Shown one piece after another: positions 14,996 to 26,425 of a stretch of 64,000 bases of DNA. A model generated the notes under the pieces. The model was not told where the DNA came from and ran no database searches. It was given only the letters and a program-made list of their open reading frames with translations. Location of the stretch: positions 3,038,001-3,102,000 of the forward strand of contig JAKNDB010000103.1 of NCBI GenBank assembly GCA_024305405.1, given 5' to 3'. The translations under genes were made by a program, and so were the position numbers. This DNA is from Dirofilaria immitis (Eukaryota; Nematoda; Chromadorea; Rhabditida; Onchocercidae). The stretch's first letter is position 1; each line of letters opens with the position of its first letter.

Positions 14996-17013
14996 ATTTA
15001 CCATTAATTAAAAATATTTTTACAAAAAAAAAAATTTTTTTCAACAAAAATTCATCGACTAAATAAAAAAAAGCAAAAGAAATGATTTTATTTAGTAATA
15101 AATTTATAATAAAAAAAATGCAAAATTTGATTTTTAATATTAAAAAAATAAATTTTTTGATTTTTTTCTTATTCTAAAAAATATAATTCTAATTGTTTTA
15201 AACAATTAAAATTTAAAAAAATACATTTCCAATTTATTATTTTCTTATTTATTCAAATGAATTATTTGATAGAATTTATACGAACAAATTATATATTAAT
15301 ACTAAAAAGTATAATATATTATTGTATGAAATTTAGTTTTATTTTTATATTTGAGCTATTTGAAATTCACTAAACGAAAAATAAAATTCTAATTTCAAAC
15401 TTTTATTTCAAAATTTTTCTCGAAAAAAAAAAATTGAAGCAGAAAATATATGTGCGTATTTCATCGGAAACGGATGGATGAAAATAAGGAAACTAAAAGC
15501 TTAATCTGATTTCCATTGGTTAAATTTCATTTTTTCGGAAAAGTGTTGAGTGCATTTTTCCTAAACTAATTGATATGATGACGATGATAGGAAGGAGGAG
15601 AAAGAAAAAAACGAAATGGTTTCGAAAATGATATGATTTAAAAGAAAAAAATTTTGATAAAATTTTCAAAAAGTTACATCCTAAAATTTAGGATAAAAAT
15701 TCTATCCTGATTGCCAAGAATATACATTATTGTTTTTTTTTTTAACATAAAAGAAATGAGCAAATAAATGATAAGAATTGATAAATAAAAGTAGCGAAAG
15801 AAAAATTTCGTAAACAAATTACGCAAATGAATTTTAGTCGTTTCAACTTTTGTTTTTTTCATTTCTTTTTCCATTCCCTTTTTCATTTCTTTTTTCATTT
15901 CCTTTTTCATTTCCTTTTTTGATATAAAATTTGATATTTTGTATAATTAAATAAATGATTAAAAAATAATTTATTCATTTTATCGAAATAAAAATTTTAT
16001 TTTGTTATTATTATATTTTTGATATTTGATATTGCAAATTATATATCAAAATATTTTTCTGAATTTCTATTAAATAATAAATTTGAAGAAAGAAAAAAAG
16101 AAGAAAAGAAAAGGATAAGAATAAAAGATTTAAATGATTATTAATTTAGCATGAATATATTGCATTAGTAAATCATTACAAATAATGTAATTGATATTTG
16201 AAATATGCTAAATAATAATAATATTAACTTTTTCTTCATAAAATAATGCTTAATACAGACTTCTATTATTACCACATTATATAAGCGAAAATTCTAAAAA
16301 ATCATTTTATTAATTATTTGAATGATTGAAAGATCAATGATAATCAGCATATTTAATTGACGTAATATATGATAATTAAATTTGTTTACATACGCAAATA
16401 TATCTTTTAAACTTATTTCAGAAAAATCATATTATCATTTTGGAAAATTCATAACAATTACTCTTGAAATATTGATAGATTCTGCAAGCTGTTATGAAAT
16501 TTTGATAGAAAAAATTAAATTATTCAAAAGATACAAAAAAGGAAGAGAAAATATACGATTGATCAATTAGTAGAAAGGTATGTTTGTTTTTTAACAAACT
16601 TGTCGCATTTATTATCAGTGTTTTTTATTATTATTATCAATTGAAGAATCAAATTATTATTATTATTATTATTTTCTCTTACTCTTTTAAATCGATTAAC
16701 TAAGCCGAATAAAAATTTTAAAAATTTTCATTAATATAAGTATAAATTTATAAATTTTTATTTTTTAATTATTTCAAATAAACAAAAATATTTATTTTAA
16801 ATATGAAATTATTTTTCAATAATTTTAGTAAATTTTATTTCTCGAAATTAATTAAAAATCTTTCTCAAGATTCTTTCTCATCTATTTATGTTATGATTAA
16901 ATCGCTTGTTACTACTTGTCTGGTTTGTTTATTCGATTTCATCGAATGATTGGCCTGAATATTAAGTCTATCTGTTCATTTGTTTCTATTGACTAGTATA
17001 TAAGATTCTCAAA

Positions 17014-17504
17014 ATGAATTCCATTCTTCGTATTTTCTGGCAAATCGTTTCTTTAGCAGCGACATTGTACATCCTCAAAGGTAACTAACTGTTAATGCTA
17101 ATATCTGATTTTTGAATCACAAAATCAAATTCCTGATTGACACTCATTTGATTATCACAAAATTATTTCGACCAGCAAAAGTTTTCAAAAACAAAAATGT
17201 CTACAACACCTGGGATTCCCAGGCCGTCTCCGATCCAAGTACTAACCAGGCCCAACGTTGCTTAACTTGACAGATCGGACGAGATGTCGTGCTTTCAACG
17301 TGGTATGGTCGTAGACATCTTACATTGATTTCAATTCTAAGATGAGAGAAAAAATTATCGTATAATATTAATACGGTATAGAATATCATTTAAACTGGAT
17401 TACATGGATGGAGTGAACAGGCAGTAGGTTTATTTATTCTATTCTTAGTCAATTTAGCATATTCAATTCTGATATTGAATAATATTGATAATGAAGATTG
17501 CTGA
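17014..17504 (+). CDS. Possible two-exon small membrane protein
   Basis: Exon 1 (17014-17080) opens with ATG and encodes MNSILRIFWQIVSLAATLYI plus LK, a signal-peptide or signal-anchor-like helix, and ends in a good donor (G|GTAACT). A candidate second exon starts after TATAG at 17382 in matching phase (EYHLNWITW). It then needs a one-base correction near 17411 to read WSEQAVGLFILFLVNLAYSI and a stop at 17502-17504. The predicted product is about 65 residues with two hydrophobic helices. No family was recognised. If real, its intron contains the 5S rRNA gene in antisense orientation. The frame break and small size keep confidence low. Confidence 0.3.
17185..17198 (-). terminator. Pol III T-run after 5S rRNA
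   Basis: Directly past the 3' end of the 5S gene the minus strand reads ATTTTTGTTTTTG, two runs of five T, the usual RNA polymerase III stop. Confidence 0.75.
17199..17316 (-). rRNA. 5S ribosomal RNA
   Basis: The minus strand from 17316 to 17199 reads as an ordinary metazoan 5S rRNA. It begins GTCTACGACCATACCACGTT and ends CCCAGGTGTTGTAGAC, so the 5' and 3' ends pair as the terminal helix. The internal promoter boxes for TFIIIA/Pol III are visible (AAGTTAAGCAACGTTGGGCC and GTACTTGGATCGGAGACGGC). The RNA is a structural part of the large ribosomal subunit. Only one copy is present, with no tandem array and no recognisable spliced-leader gene beside it. This differs from the 5S/SL1 clusters known from several nematodes. 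Confidence 0.95.
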
Positions 17505-18797
17505 TTACATAATAGTAATAGCGGTGATAATTATTATTTGTAAATGAATTTGCCAGAATTTTATCATCGTTTAACAAAATTTATCTTATCATCAGTATTA
17601 TCATTCATTTCCTTGATCGATAAAAATCACGAAAACTTCTGCTCTCATTGAAAACATTAATCTTCCAAGCTATGCTTTGATTGTATTAAATCAATATTTG
17701 ATCAAAATATATAAATATCAATGTCATTATCATCATATCAGTTTATTCGAATATTATGATATGATTCATTATTGTTCGCGTCTTATTCAAACATAATGTT
17801 TTTTATTGATTACGATGAAAGAAAGATCAAATTGAATACTATCGATTTATTTATCGATTAAAATGAATTAAAGTCGAAAAGTCAGCTATGCCAAATATTC
17901 TTTTGCTTGGAAAGAGAAATTGTATTAGAATTTTGCTTCATAATTTATACGAAGAATTGATCAAATTTTCAATATGAAAAATTTGTTGAAAAAAAAATGA
18001 TTCGATGATTTTATGTTTATATCAATTCATAATTTATTTTAATTAAAAAATTTATATATAAATTTAATTTTGGAAGAAAAATTCGAATTGTGAAAAAAAG
18101 TTTTTAAAAGATTTAAAAAAACAAACAAAGAAAGTTTAGAAGAAAACTTAACATTGAAATTATTCCAAGCAAACATCAAATTTCAATAATACATAAATTT
18201 ATAGTATCACCTGGAGACCAAATTATGCATATTTTTTCAAATTCAAATTCAAAATCGAAATTCATACATCTGTAAACAATAATTTAGAGCATATCAATGA
18301 AAAAACAAAATATTCTCGACAAATTCGAGAGAAGAACGAACGCCTTACTTTAAACAAAAAAGGCAAGAAAAAGAAATTTTTATAAACTTTGGAATTAATA
18401 AATGTTTTATAGCTATTGCTAATTTAATTTGGAAGAAGGTCAAATAATTGAAATTACATAAATATAATTAGAGTAAACAAAGTTTGGAAAGTTTGCCAAT
18501 TTTTGATTATTTAATTTTTTTTTTTCATTCAAATCAATAAATAGACGATCAACGGCGATAAGAATTTTCGACGAACATATTTTTTTGTCATAAATTTTTC
18601 TATCAAATATTTTGAATCCATCTTGAATATCTCATTTTGAATGAAAAAAATTAATAATACAAAAAACTTTATGCTCTAATTATACTAATCGATTTTCAAA
18701 TCATTTGACCTTTGTGAATTAATAGCATCCAAAGAAAATTGTATATTAATTTCAAAGCTCATAAAGAAGTTTTTTTTAAATATAAGAAAACGGTGTT

Positions 18798-18876
18798 CAC
18801 CTTTTTCCCGGGATATTTTCTCAAGTTTGTAAAAAATGAAATTAATCGATTTAGCTAATATCTCGGGAAAAAGGTG
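18798..18876. repeat. Inverted repeat, 20-bp arms
   Basis: CACCTTTTTCCCGGGATATT at 18798-18817 is matched by AATATCTCGGGAAAAAGGTG at 18857-18876. The arms pair over 20 bp with one mismatch around a 39-base spacer. Confidence 0.85.
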
Positions 18877-19503
18877 AGAAAAAGCGATGTTGAGTAATTT
18901 GACAAAAGAAATTATTGATCGTATAAAAGTTAAAATCGATTTAACCTTTATGATAACAATGGAAGGATCAAATGTAAAAACGGAATGAAGTAATTAATTC
19001 TATTTTTCATTATGTACAAAATTTTTTTCAATTATTTAATTTTCAAATAAATTTGTTAAAAAAATTTTTTCGTAATAAGAAAAATAAATCGATAAATTAA
19101 TTTCATATTTATAGAGTTTATCATATTATATAATCAGCTGATGTTAGTTATTTGAAACAAAAAAATTTTCTCAATACATTCCAATTTTTTTCACATTACT
19201 CACTCAGACTAAACTTAGTATTTTCCGCTGCAACTATTCAATAATATCTCGATTAAACAAACTGCATACGGTCACAAAAAGATGGATGTTAAGTTGCATA
19301 ACTACTACTTTCAGAATCAGATTACTATGAAAACAATCATCTCATTTATTTATTTAGGAGGATCTTTTTGCTGCCTTTATTGTTTGCTCTTGTGAATGTT
19401 AAGGGGCTTCCTGCGGAGTGTTCGGAGTTTACAGTCTCATTATTTTTCTTATTTTATGTCTTTACTATTTGTTTTAAAAAATATCTGATTCCAAATAAAA
19501 ATT

Positions 19504-19547
19504 CGATTATTTACGAAAATTTGGAATTAAAAATTCGTAAATAATCG
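19504..19547. repeat. Perfect hairpin, 14-bp arms
   Basis: CGATTATTTACGAA at 19504-19517 and its exact reverse complement TTCGTAAATAATCG at 19534-19547 flank a 16-base loop. Confidence 0.85.
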
Positions 19548-21433
19548 TTACAATTTAATAAAACTATGGAATTCTTAGTTCTGATTTCTACTATGATCCT
19601 GATGATACGTCATTATATTAGCCTCAAAATGCATCAAATGCCGTATTATTCACATATTTGGAATTTTTCATAGATTGTCTTCTGAGAGGTTATCTCTTGA
19701 TCTTTGTTGTATATTGGGAAACTAAATTGAATTCGGTATTTAAGTTAATGTTATTTCTTGATTTGAGATGTCTCCGATGTACTGCAGTTTTTCGGAATAA
19801 GTTACATGTGACTTTTTTACGGAATGAGTTATCATGGTCGAATTTCATTAAGTATTGATTTGTTCTGCGGATTAAAATAATTGCTTCATAAATTAGGTTT
19901 AGAATTTTCATTTATGAGTATGAATATATAATCGTTATCAATCTCTCAGTCCGAATTCGAGTACTGTAGTTGAATTGTAAAGTTACCTAAATTTGGATAT
20001 TAATAAATGCTAGAGAAAGAATGAATGATAGAAGAGCGAAATGGCGGGTAGGGTGAGGTCATGACATTTGTGATTCACTCAGATCAATGATTGTTTATCA
20101 TTTTTCTAGTATACCTCATGCTTAGCTGTTGTTATGAGCGTTTGTCTTTCTTTTTGTGCCCCTACCTTAGTAATACGGCATCTTTTATTCGATAACATGT
20201 TGAGAAGTGTAGTATGCTTTTACTTCATTTTCTACACATTTTTATATTGTATCATAAATAATTCTAATATATAATAAATAATTCAACTTCTAAACGATCG
20301 CTAAAACATGTTAGGCTATGCATGATGACTATGAAAAAAATCTTATTACCTATATGTGTTACTCTAAATTTTCCTATCTAAACGTAAGCCCTCAAATTAT
20401 GTGAAACATAATTTCGAATAGTGCTGAGAGTTATTATCAGTGCAAATATAAACTAGTATAGTTTAAACATGGAACTTGTTTACTCTCAATTTAAATAATT
20501 TCCAATTTTCATTTTCTGATTGGCACTTTGTGGTTTATCTATCAGGGTATTTGACATTGAAGAAAAGAAAAATGAGGACAGTTGTTGTTGCAGTAGCAAC
20601 TATTATATCAAAAACTTGTTATTTTAATGGGAAAAATATTGTAGTTAATGGGCAGCAATAACTATCCATTAAAATGGTAAATGGTATACGCAGATGTATG
20701 TGTGTTGTCTGTAATTGATGTTGTTTTTCCAGATGATAACTCATGCATACCAGTTTTTTTCAACCTTTTAATAAGTTCATTGGCTTTATTGAATTGAACG
20801 CTTCTGTCATTCTTTTTATTGATGTTGTCATATTTTATCGATTTTCAGACTTACATAGCATATTTGTTCATTGCAGAAGTATATATGACATATGACCTCC
20901 TAAGAGATTGTTAAATGCAGAAGTTTACGGAGACTTCTTGCATATTTATCTTTTGAAAATCAATATATGAAACAGTTTTCACGAGGTCCGTCAAATCAAG
21001 AAGCAAGAGACAAAATTTAGGCCACCCTGATTGAATTTCAAATCGATAGCAATACACTGTTACCTTTCCTTGCCTTGTCTTATCTCATTCTTAGTCACGC
21101 AATATTTATTCATTCCTCGATGTCTGCTCTAATTCCATTTACTCTCATAGTGCTTTCCTTTCTAACATGTATTATTGCTGTTTGTATACTTATCTGCCTG
21201 ACTTATGCATATATGCATATATATTGTTTTCTCTACGATGTCATACAGTTTTCCCCTGTTAGTATGTATGTATGTACGTATGTCTGCATGTCTATCTATG
21301 CATACGCAGGAGACGTAGTATGCCTTTTTGTAAGTCATTGCACATAATGTGCGTGCGTATCGAGCTGTATGTGTAGGATGCAATGCTTGCATTGTGTGAT
21401 GATATGTGCGATGTGCATTTTAGGCTGAAAGGT

Positions 21434-21492
21434 TGTTGTAGATAGGGGGAATGGGGAGAGGAGAGGGGAAGAAAAGGAGAGAAGGGGGTTTG
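21434..21492 (+). other. G-rich polypurine tract
   Basis: An almost pure A/G run with four blocks of four or five G (GGGGG, GGGG, GGGG, GGGGG), in a window that is otherwise mostly A+T. It lies about 390 bp upstream of the eEF1A start codon. Confidence 0.7.
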
Positions 21493-21495
21493 CTT

Positions 21496-21615
21496 AATTT
21501 TGCAATTGATAAGTTTTATATTACTGATAAATTCATATTATATATGTTATAATTTGATTTTGCAATTGATAAGTTTTATATTACTGATAAATTCATATTA
21601 TATATGTTATAATTT
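21496..21615. repeat. Two-copy 60-bp direct duplication
   Basis: Two adjacent copies of a 60-base unit starting with ATTTTGCAATTGATAAGTTT are essentially identical, which suggests a recent duplication upstream of eEF1A. Confidence 0.9.
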
Positions 21616-21797
21616 ATGATAATAAAATGTGAATTCAATTTATATTTGCTAATTATTGGCAAAACTAATTAAAATATATCATTTATTGGTTATTAATTGC
21701 ATACATATGCATATATAGTGTTAGTATTATATTGAAATAATATCATGCATTGATATTTGTTAAGTGATTATTTTCTATAAGTGAAAAATATAAATTA

Positions 21798-21804
21798 TTT
21801 TCAG
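21798..21804 (+). promoter_or_regulatory. Probable trans-splice or 5' UTR acceptor of eEF1A
   Basis: TTTTCAG, the strict nematode 3' splice consensus, lies 75 bases before the eEF1A ATG with no coding exon upstream. It could accept a spliced leader or close a 5' UTR intron. Confidence 0.5.
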
Positions 21805-21863
21805 TATCTTCTCGGCGTTTTTGTTTATTGGTTGTTAACTCGTGACGTAACGGTCGTAAATAA

Positions 21864-23940
<2,077 letters not shown>

Positions 23941-24629
23941 ATATTTTGAAGAAGGAAGGGTTCTGCAAAGACGAGATTATCTGATGTTATAATTCATAGT
24001 TTAAGTTGTTATTAAAAAGAAGGGGTGTTTTTTTTATTTCGTTGGTGGCTGGATGGTGCTTTTCTGTCCAAATTTGACCTACAAGAATTAATTTAATTCA
24101 GCAGAATTATTTAGCGAAAAGTGATTTTTCAATTTTGGCAATGTTTGTTATTGTTTGAAATTTGCATCGTTATGTTTAATGGACACATGTAGTAAAAAAT
24201 TTGTGTTTTCGCTAAATTGTCTTGGCTCACCTTGGCAGTGTTAAAGCGTCATCGAGTATTTGTTTCTTTTGTTGATAAAAATGTGACTTTGAAGTTTCGT
24301 AAAACATTTATGAAATACAAATAATAATGGCGACAAGATGTTTCTGTTGTAAAAGACATGGTATTTTTGGCAATGGCTTTGGTGCTATTCAAAATCGGTT
24401 TTCAACTTTTTTGTAATAACAATGGGGTCGATAGACGGAGCTGGCGATTCTAATGTTTGGAAGTTCCATGTATTGCGAGGGGGAGGGGCTGGCATTTGTT
24501 GTGGTATCATTGAGTATATCTCTGTCCGTGGCGGGAGATCGAAATCTCATTATTCGGGGAGTGGTGATGTTTTTGTCGTAAGAGCATGCGTGGGAGGTTC
24601 CTATGGTTTTAAATGCAGTTTGATTTTTT

Positions 24630-24631
24630 AG
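24630..24631 (+). promoter_or_regulatory. Splice acceptor (AG) before the orphan gene
   Basis: GATTTTTTAG precedes the first ATG of the Lys-rich gene by 34 bases and has no exon upstream, so it may be a trans-splice acceptor. The same acceptor plus following sequence recurs in the partial copy near 27.1 kb. Confidence 0.4.
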
Positions 24632-24665
24632 GTTCATATTAGGAGGTCATTGGTATTTTCTGAAA

Positions 24666-25990
24666 ATGATGCTGAAGCAGAAAAAATTGGATGAAGCACT
24701 TATGGCAGGTGCAGCTTCGAGACGTGTTAATATAGATAAGGTGTGTATGTTTAAAAAAAAATTCATATAAGCAGTTGATTGAGTAATTATTGACTTTAAT
24801 TTATTTCAAATAAAGTTCAAAAATTTAATCACGAGAAAATTTTGTTACCGTTAATATATGATATGACAATATGGCGTTCCAGTTGATGACTTCGACAATA
24901 CATACACTGATCAATTATAATATCGAATTCACTCCAGCTACTACTTCACGTAATGCCTTACATGATGGCAATTTGAAGTAATATTTGGTGATAATAGATT
25001 TCATTATTTCAAACATATTAATAGTAGAAAGATTGAGTTGTATAGAATTGAATTACACATGAAAACTCACTCATGGAAATGGATAGTTCGTGAGAGTTGA
25101 GTTGTGATTTATTTTTATTCTGTCAATATAACTGATTATATTTTTGAATAGTATATGGATGTATCTATCATTTCTGAAGTTTTTTTCCTGCTTTTTATAT
25201 TTTTTTACAACGAGCATAAATTTAACATTTCTTATATTTGAATTAGCTAATTCAAATAAAGCTTTAAAAAAAATAATCCGTTCATAAAAAATTTGCTTCT
25301 TTTATAGGTATATTATCCTTAAACCAGAAAATGAACCAACAAAAAAGCAACACTTAGCTAATAATATTCAATCGAAAAAAATATTGCGAAATTCATGGTA
25401 CATAAATTTCAACACAAACATCATAACAATAAAGTGTTAGTTATTTTTTTTTATATGTTTGATATAATATAGTATTTTGATGTAATGTGGAGCATATATA
25501 CTTAACAACGATAATTTTATTCTTTTGACAATAGATTGTTTAGTTCTTAAATTTTTTTCTTTTTTTTTTTAATAGATTCCTTTTGTCGCATAATGTGAAT
25601 TACTAATGTTTGATGATGAAAATTTAGTTTGTAATATTATTATATTAAACTTTATTTCAATCTTTTTCAAAACATAATTTATACGTTATTTAAGAAATCT
25701 GACTTACATGTAATTTAATAAAAAAACAGTTAATAAATTACTTATATTTCTATTATGCTATTCTATTTTACTCCTGTCAATACGTATCTACAGAACAGTG
25801 GGCATTTAAAAAATTTCGGATTTATGTAAATCAATCAGCAATTATTTAACAGATAATTTTTAAATATATTTACAGGAAACAGAATATAAATAATAGGAAA
25901 TCTATTGGAAAGAGGAAACTAAAGACTATCAAGAAAAATCGGCAAAAAAACAACAGCAAATTAATAAAAGCTGAAAAATATAACGATTAG
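24666..25990 (+). CDS. Small Lys-rich orphan protein
   Basis: Four exons in consistent phase: 24666-24740, 24883-24977, 25308-25433, 25876-25990. They give about 137 residues ending in TAG. Exon 1 encodes MMLKQKKLDEALMAGAASRR plus VNIDK. Exon 2 includes TPATTSRNALHDGNL. Exon 3 includes YIILKPENEPTKKQHLANNI. Exon 4 is strongly basic (NRKSIGKRKLKTIKKNRQKN). No signal peptide or membrane helix is present. The basic tail suggests a nuclear or nucleic-acid-associated protein, but I do not recognise a family. The gene lies 0.7 kb downstream of eEF1A on the same strand. AATAAA signals at about 26375-26380 could end its mRNA, nearly touching the 3' end of the opposing gene at 26426. Splice phases fit at all three junctions, which is the main support. 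Confidence 0.55.
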
Positions 25991-26190
25991 GTTTGTATAA
26001 CATCTTATTTTTTGAAAAGTGATTAGATGCCCCAGTAGAGCTATTTCAGTCATATTTGCCGAACTTATTATATAGCTCTATGTTTATTCAGAGTTTATGT
26101 TAATTTCATTACATTCTGCCTAGGCTGATCAATTAAAACTTTCCATTGTATTTAACTTATTTGTGAATTGAACTAGACAGTTTAACGATT

Positions 26191-26209
26191 GGCTCGAAGA
26201 GCCTTTTTT
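26191..26209 (+). terminator. GC hairpin followed by T6
   Basis: GGCTC GAA GAGCC forms a perfect 5-bp stem with a 3-base loop and is followed at once by TTTTTTG. It could be a Pol III RNA end or a 3' UTR hairpin of the orphan gene. It is similar in style to, but not the sequence of, the histone stem-loop. Confidence 0.4.
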
Positions 26210-26425
26210 GAATCAGTTTGCTGTTATTTTTTATTTGTTCGTGTTGTTACAGAACATGTGCTGTAAAATCAGATAACTGAGCTGATGATATTGCATTACA
26301 TGATGGCTTGCACATTGTAATTATAGATAATATCAAATCACACTTTGTAGAATTAATATCTCTTGCATTAAATTAATAAATAAAGTTATTATGAGTAGCA
26401 CTGCTTTTATCTCTTTATTGTCTTT

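Larger units (their letters stand above)
11808..16980. other. Gene-poor repeat-bearing stretch
   Basis: No supported exon was found on either strand. The stretch contains the repeats at 12285-12510 and 14461-14995, a pyrimidine-rich TTTCATTTCTTTTT array at 15850-15920, and AT microsatellites. A 62-codon open frame at 16382-16570 has no recognisable content. Confidence 0.55.
17505..21796. other. Non-coding stretch upstream of eEF1A
   Basis: No supported exons were seen. The base composition is less extreme between about 19.3 and 21.4 kb than elsewhere. Open frames at 19658-19858, 20476-20661 and 21075-21347 show no recognisable domain and lack splice-bounded coding character. The stretch contains the inverted repeats near 18.8 and 19.5 kb, a G-rich purine tract near 21.45 kb and a 60-bp duplication. 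Confidence 0.55.

Noticed and set aside
15674..15910. Lys/Glu/Met repeat protein on the minus strand
   Set aside because: Translation of a TTTCATTTCTTTTT pyrimidine repeat.
17201..17389. 62-codon minus-strand open frame
   Set aside because: Lies over the 5S rRNA gene and is not protein-coding.
16900..18300. Spliced-leader (SL1) RNA gene next to 5S
   Set aside because: I looked for the conserved SL1 leader on both strands around the 5S gene and did not see it.
19658..19911. Overlapping 66- and 73-codon frames on opposite strands
   Set aside because: No domain, no splice consensus and no homologous match I could recognise.
21075..21392. 90-codon frame with repeated Tyr/Cys/Met
   Set aside because: Produced by the ATGTATGT and GCATATAT repeats; no gene-like ends.
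24389..24637. Open frames on both strands between eEF1A and the Lys-rich gene
   Set aside because: No recognisable content; both strands are open only because this stretch is less AT-rich. Treated as 3' UTR or spacer.
26191..26203. Histone mRNA 3' stem-loop
   Set aside because: The stem is one base pair shorter and the loop sequence is wrong, and no histone gene lies upstream.
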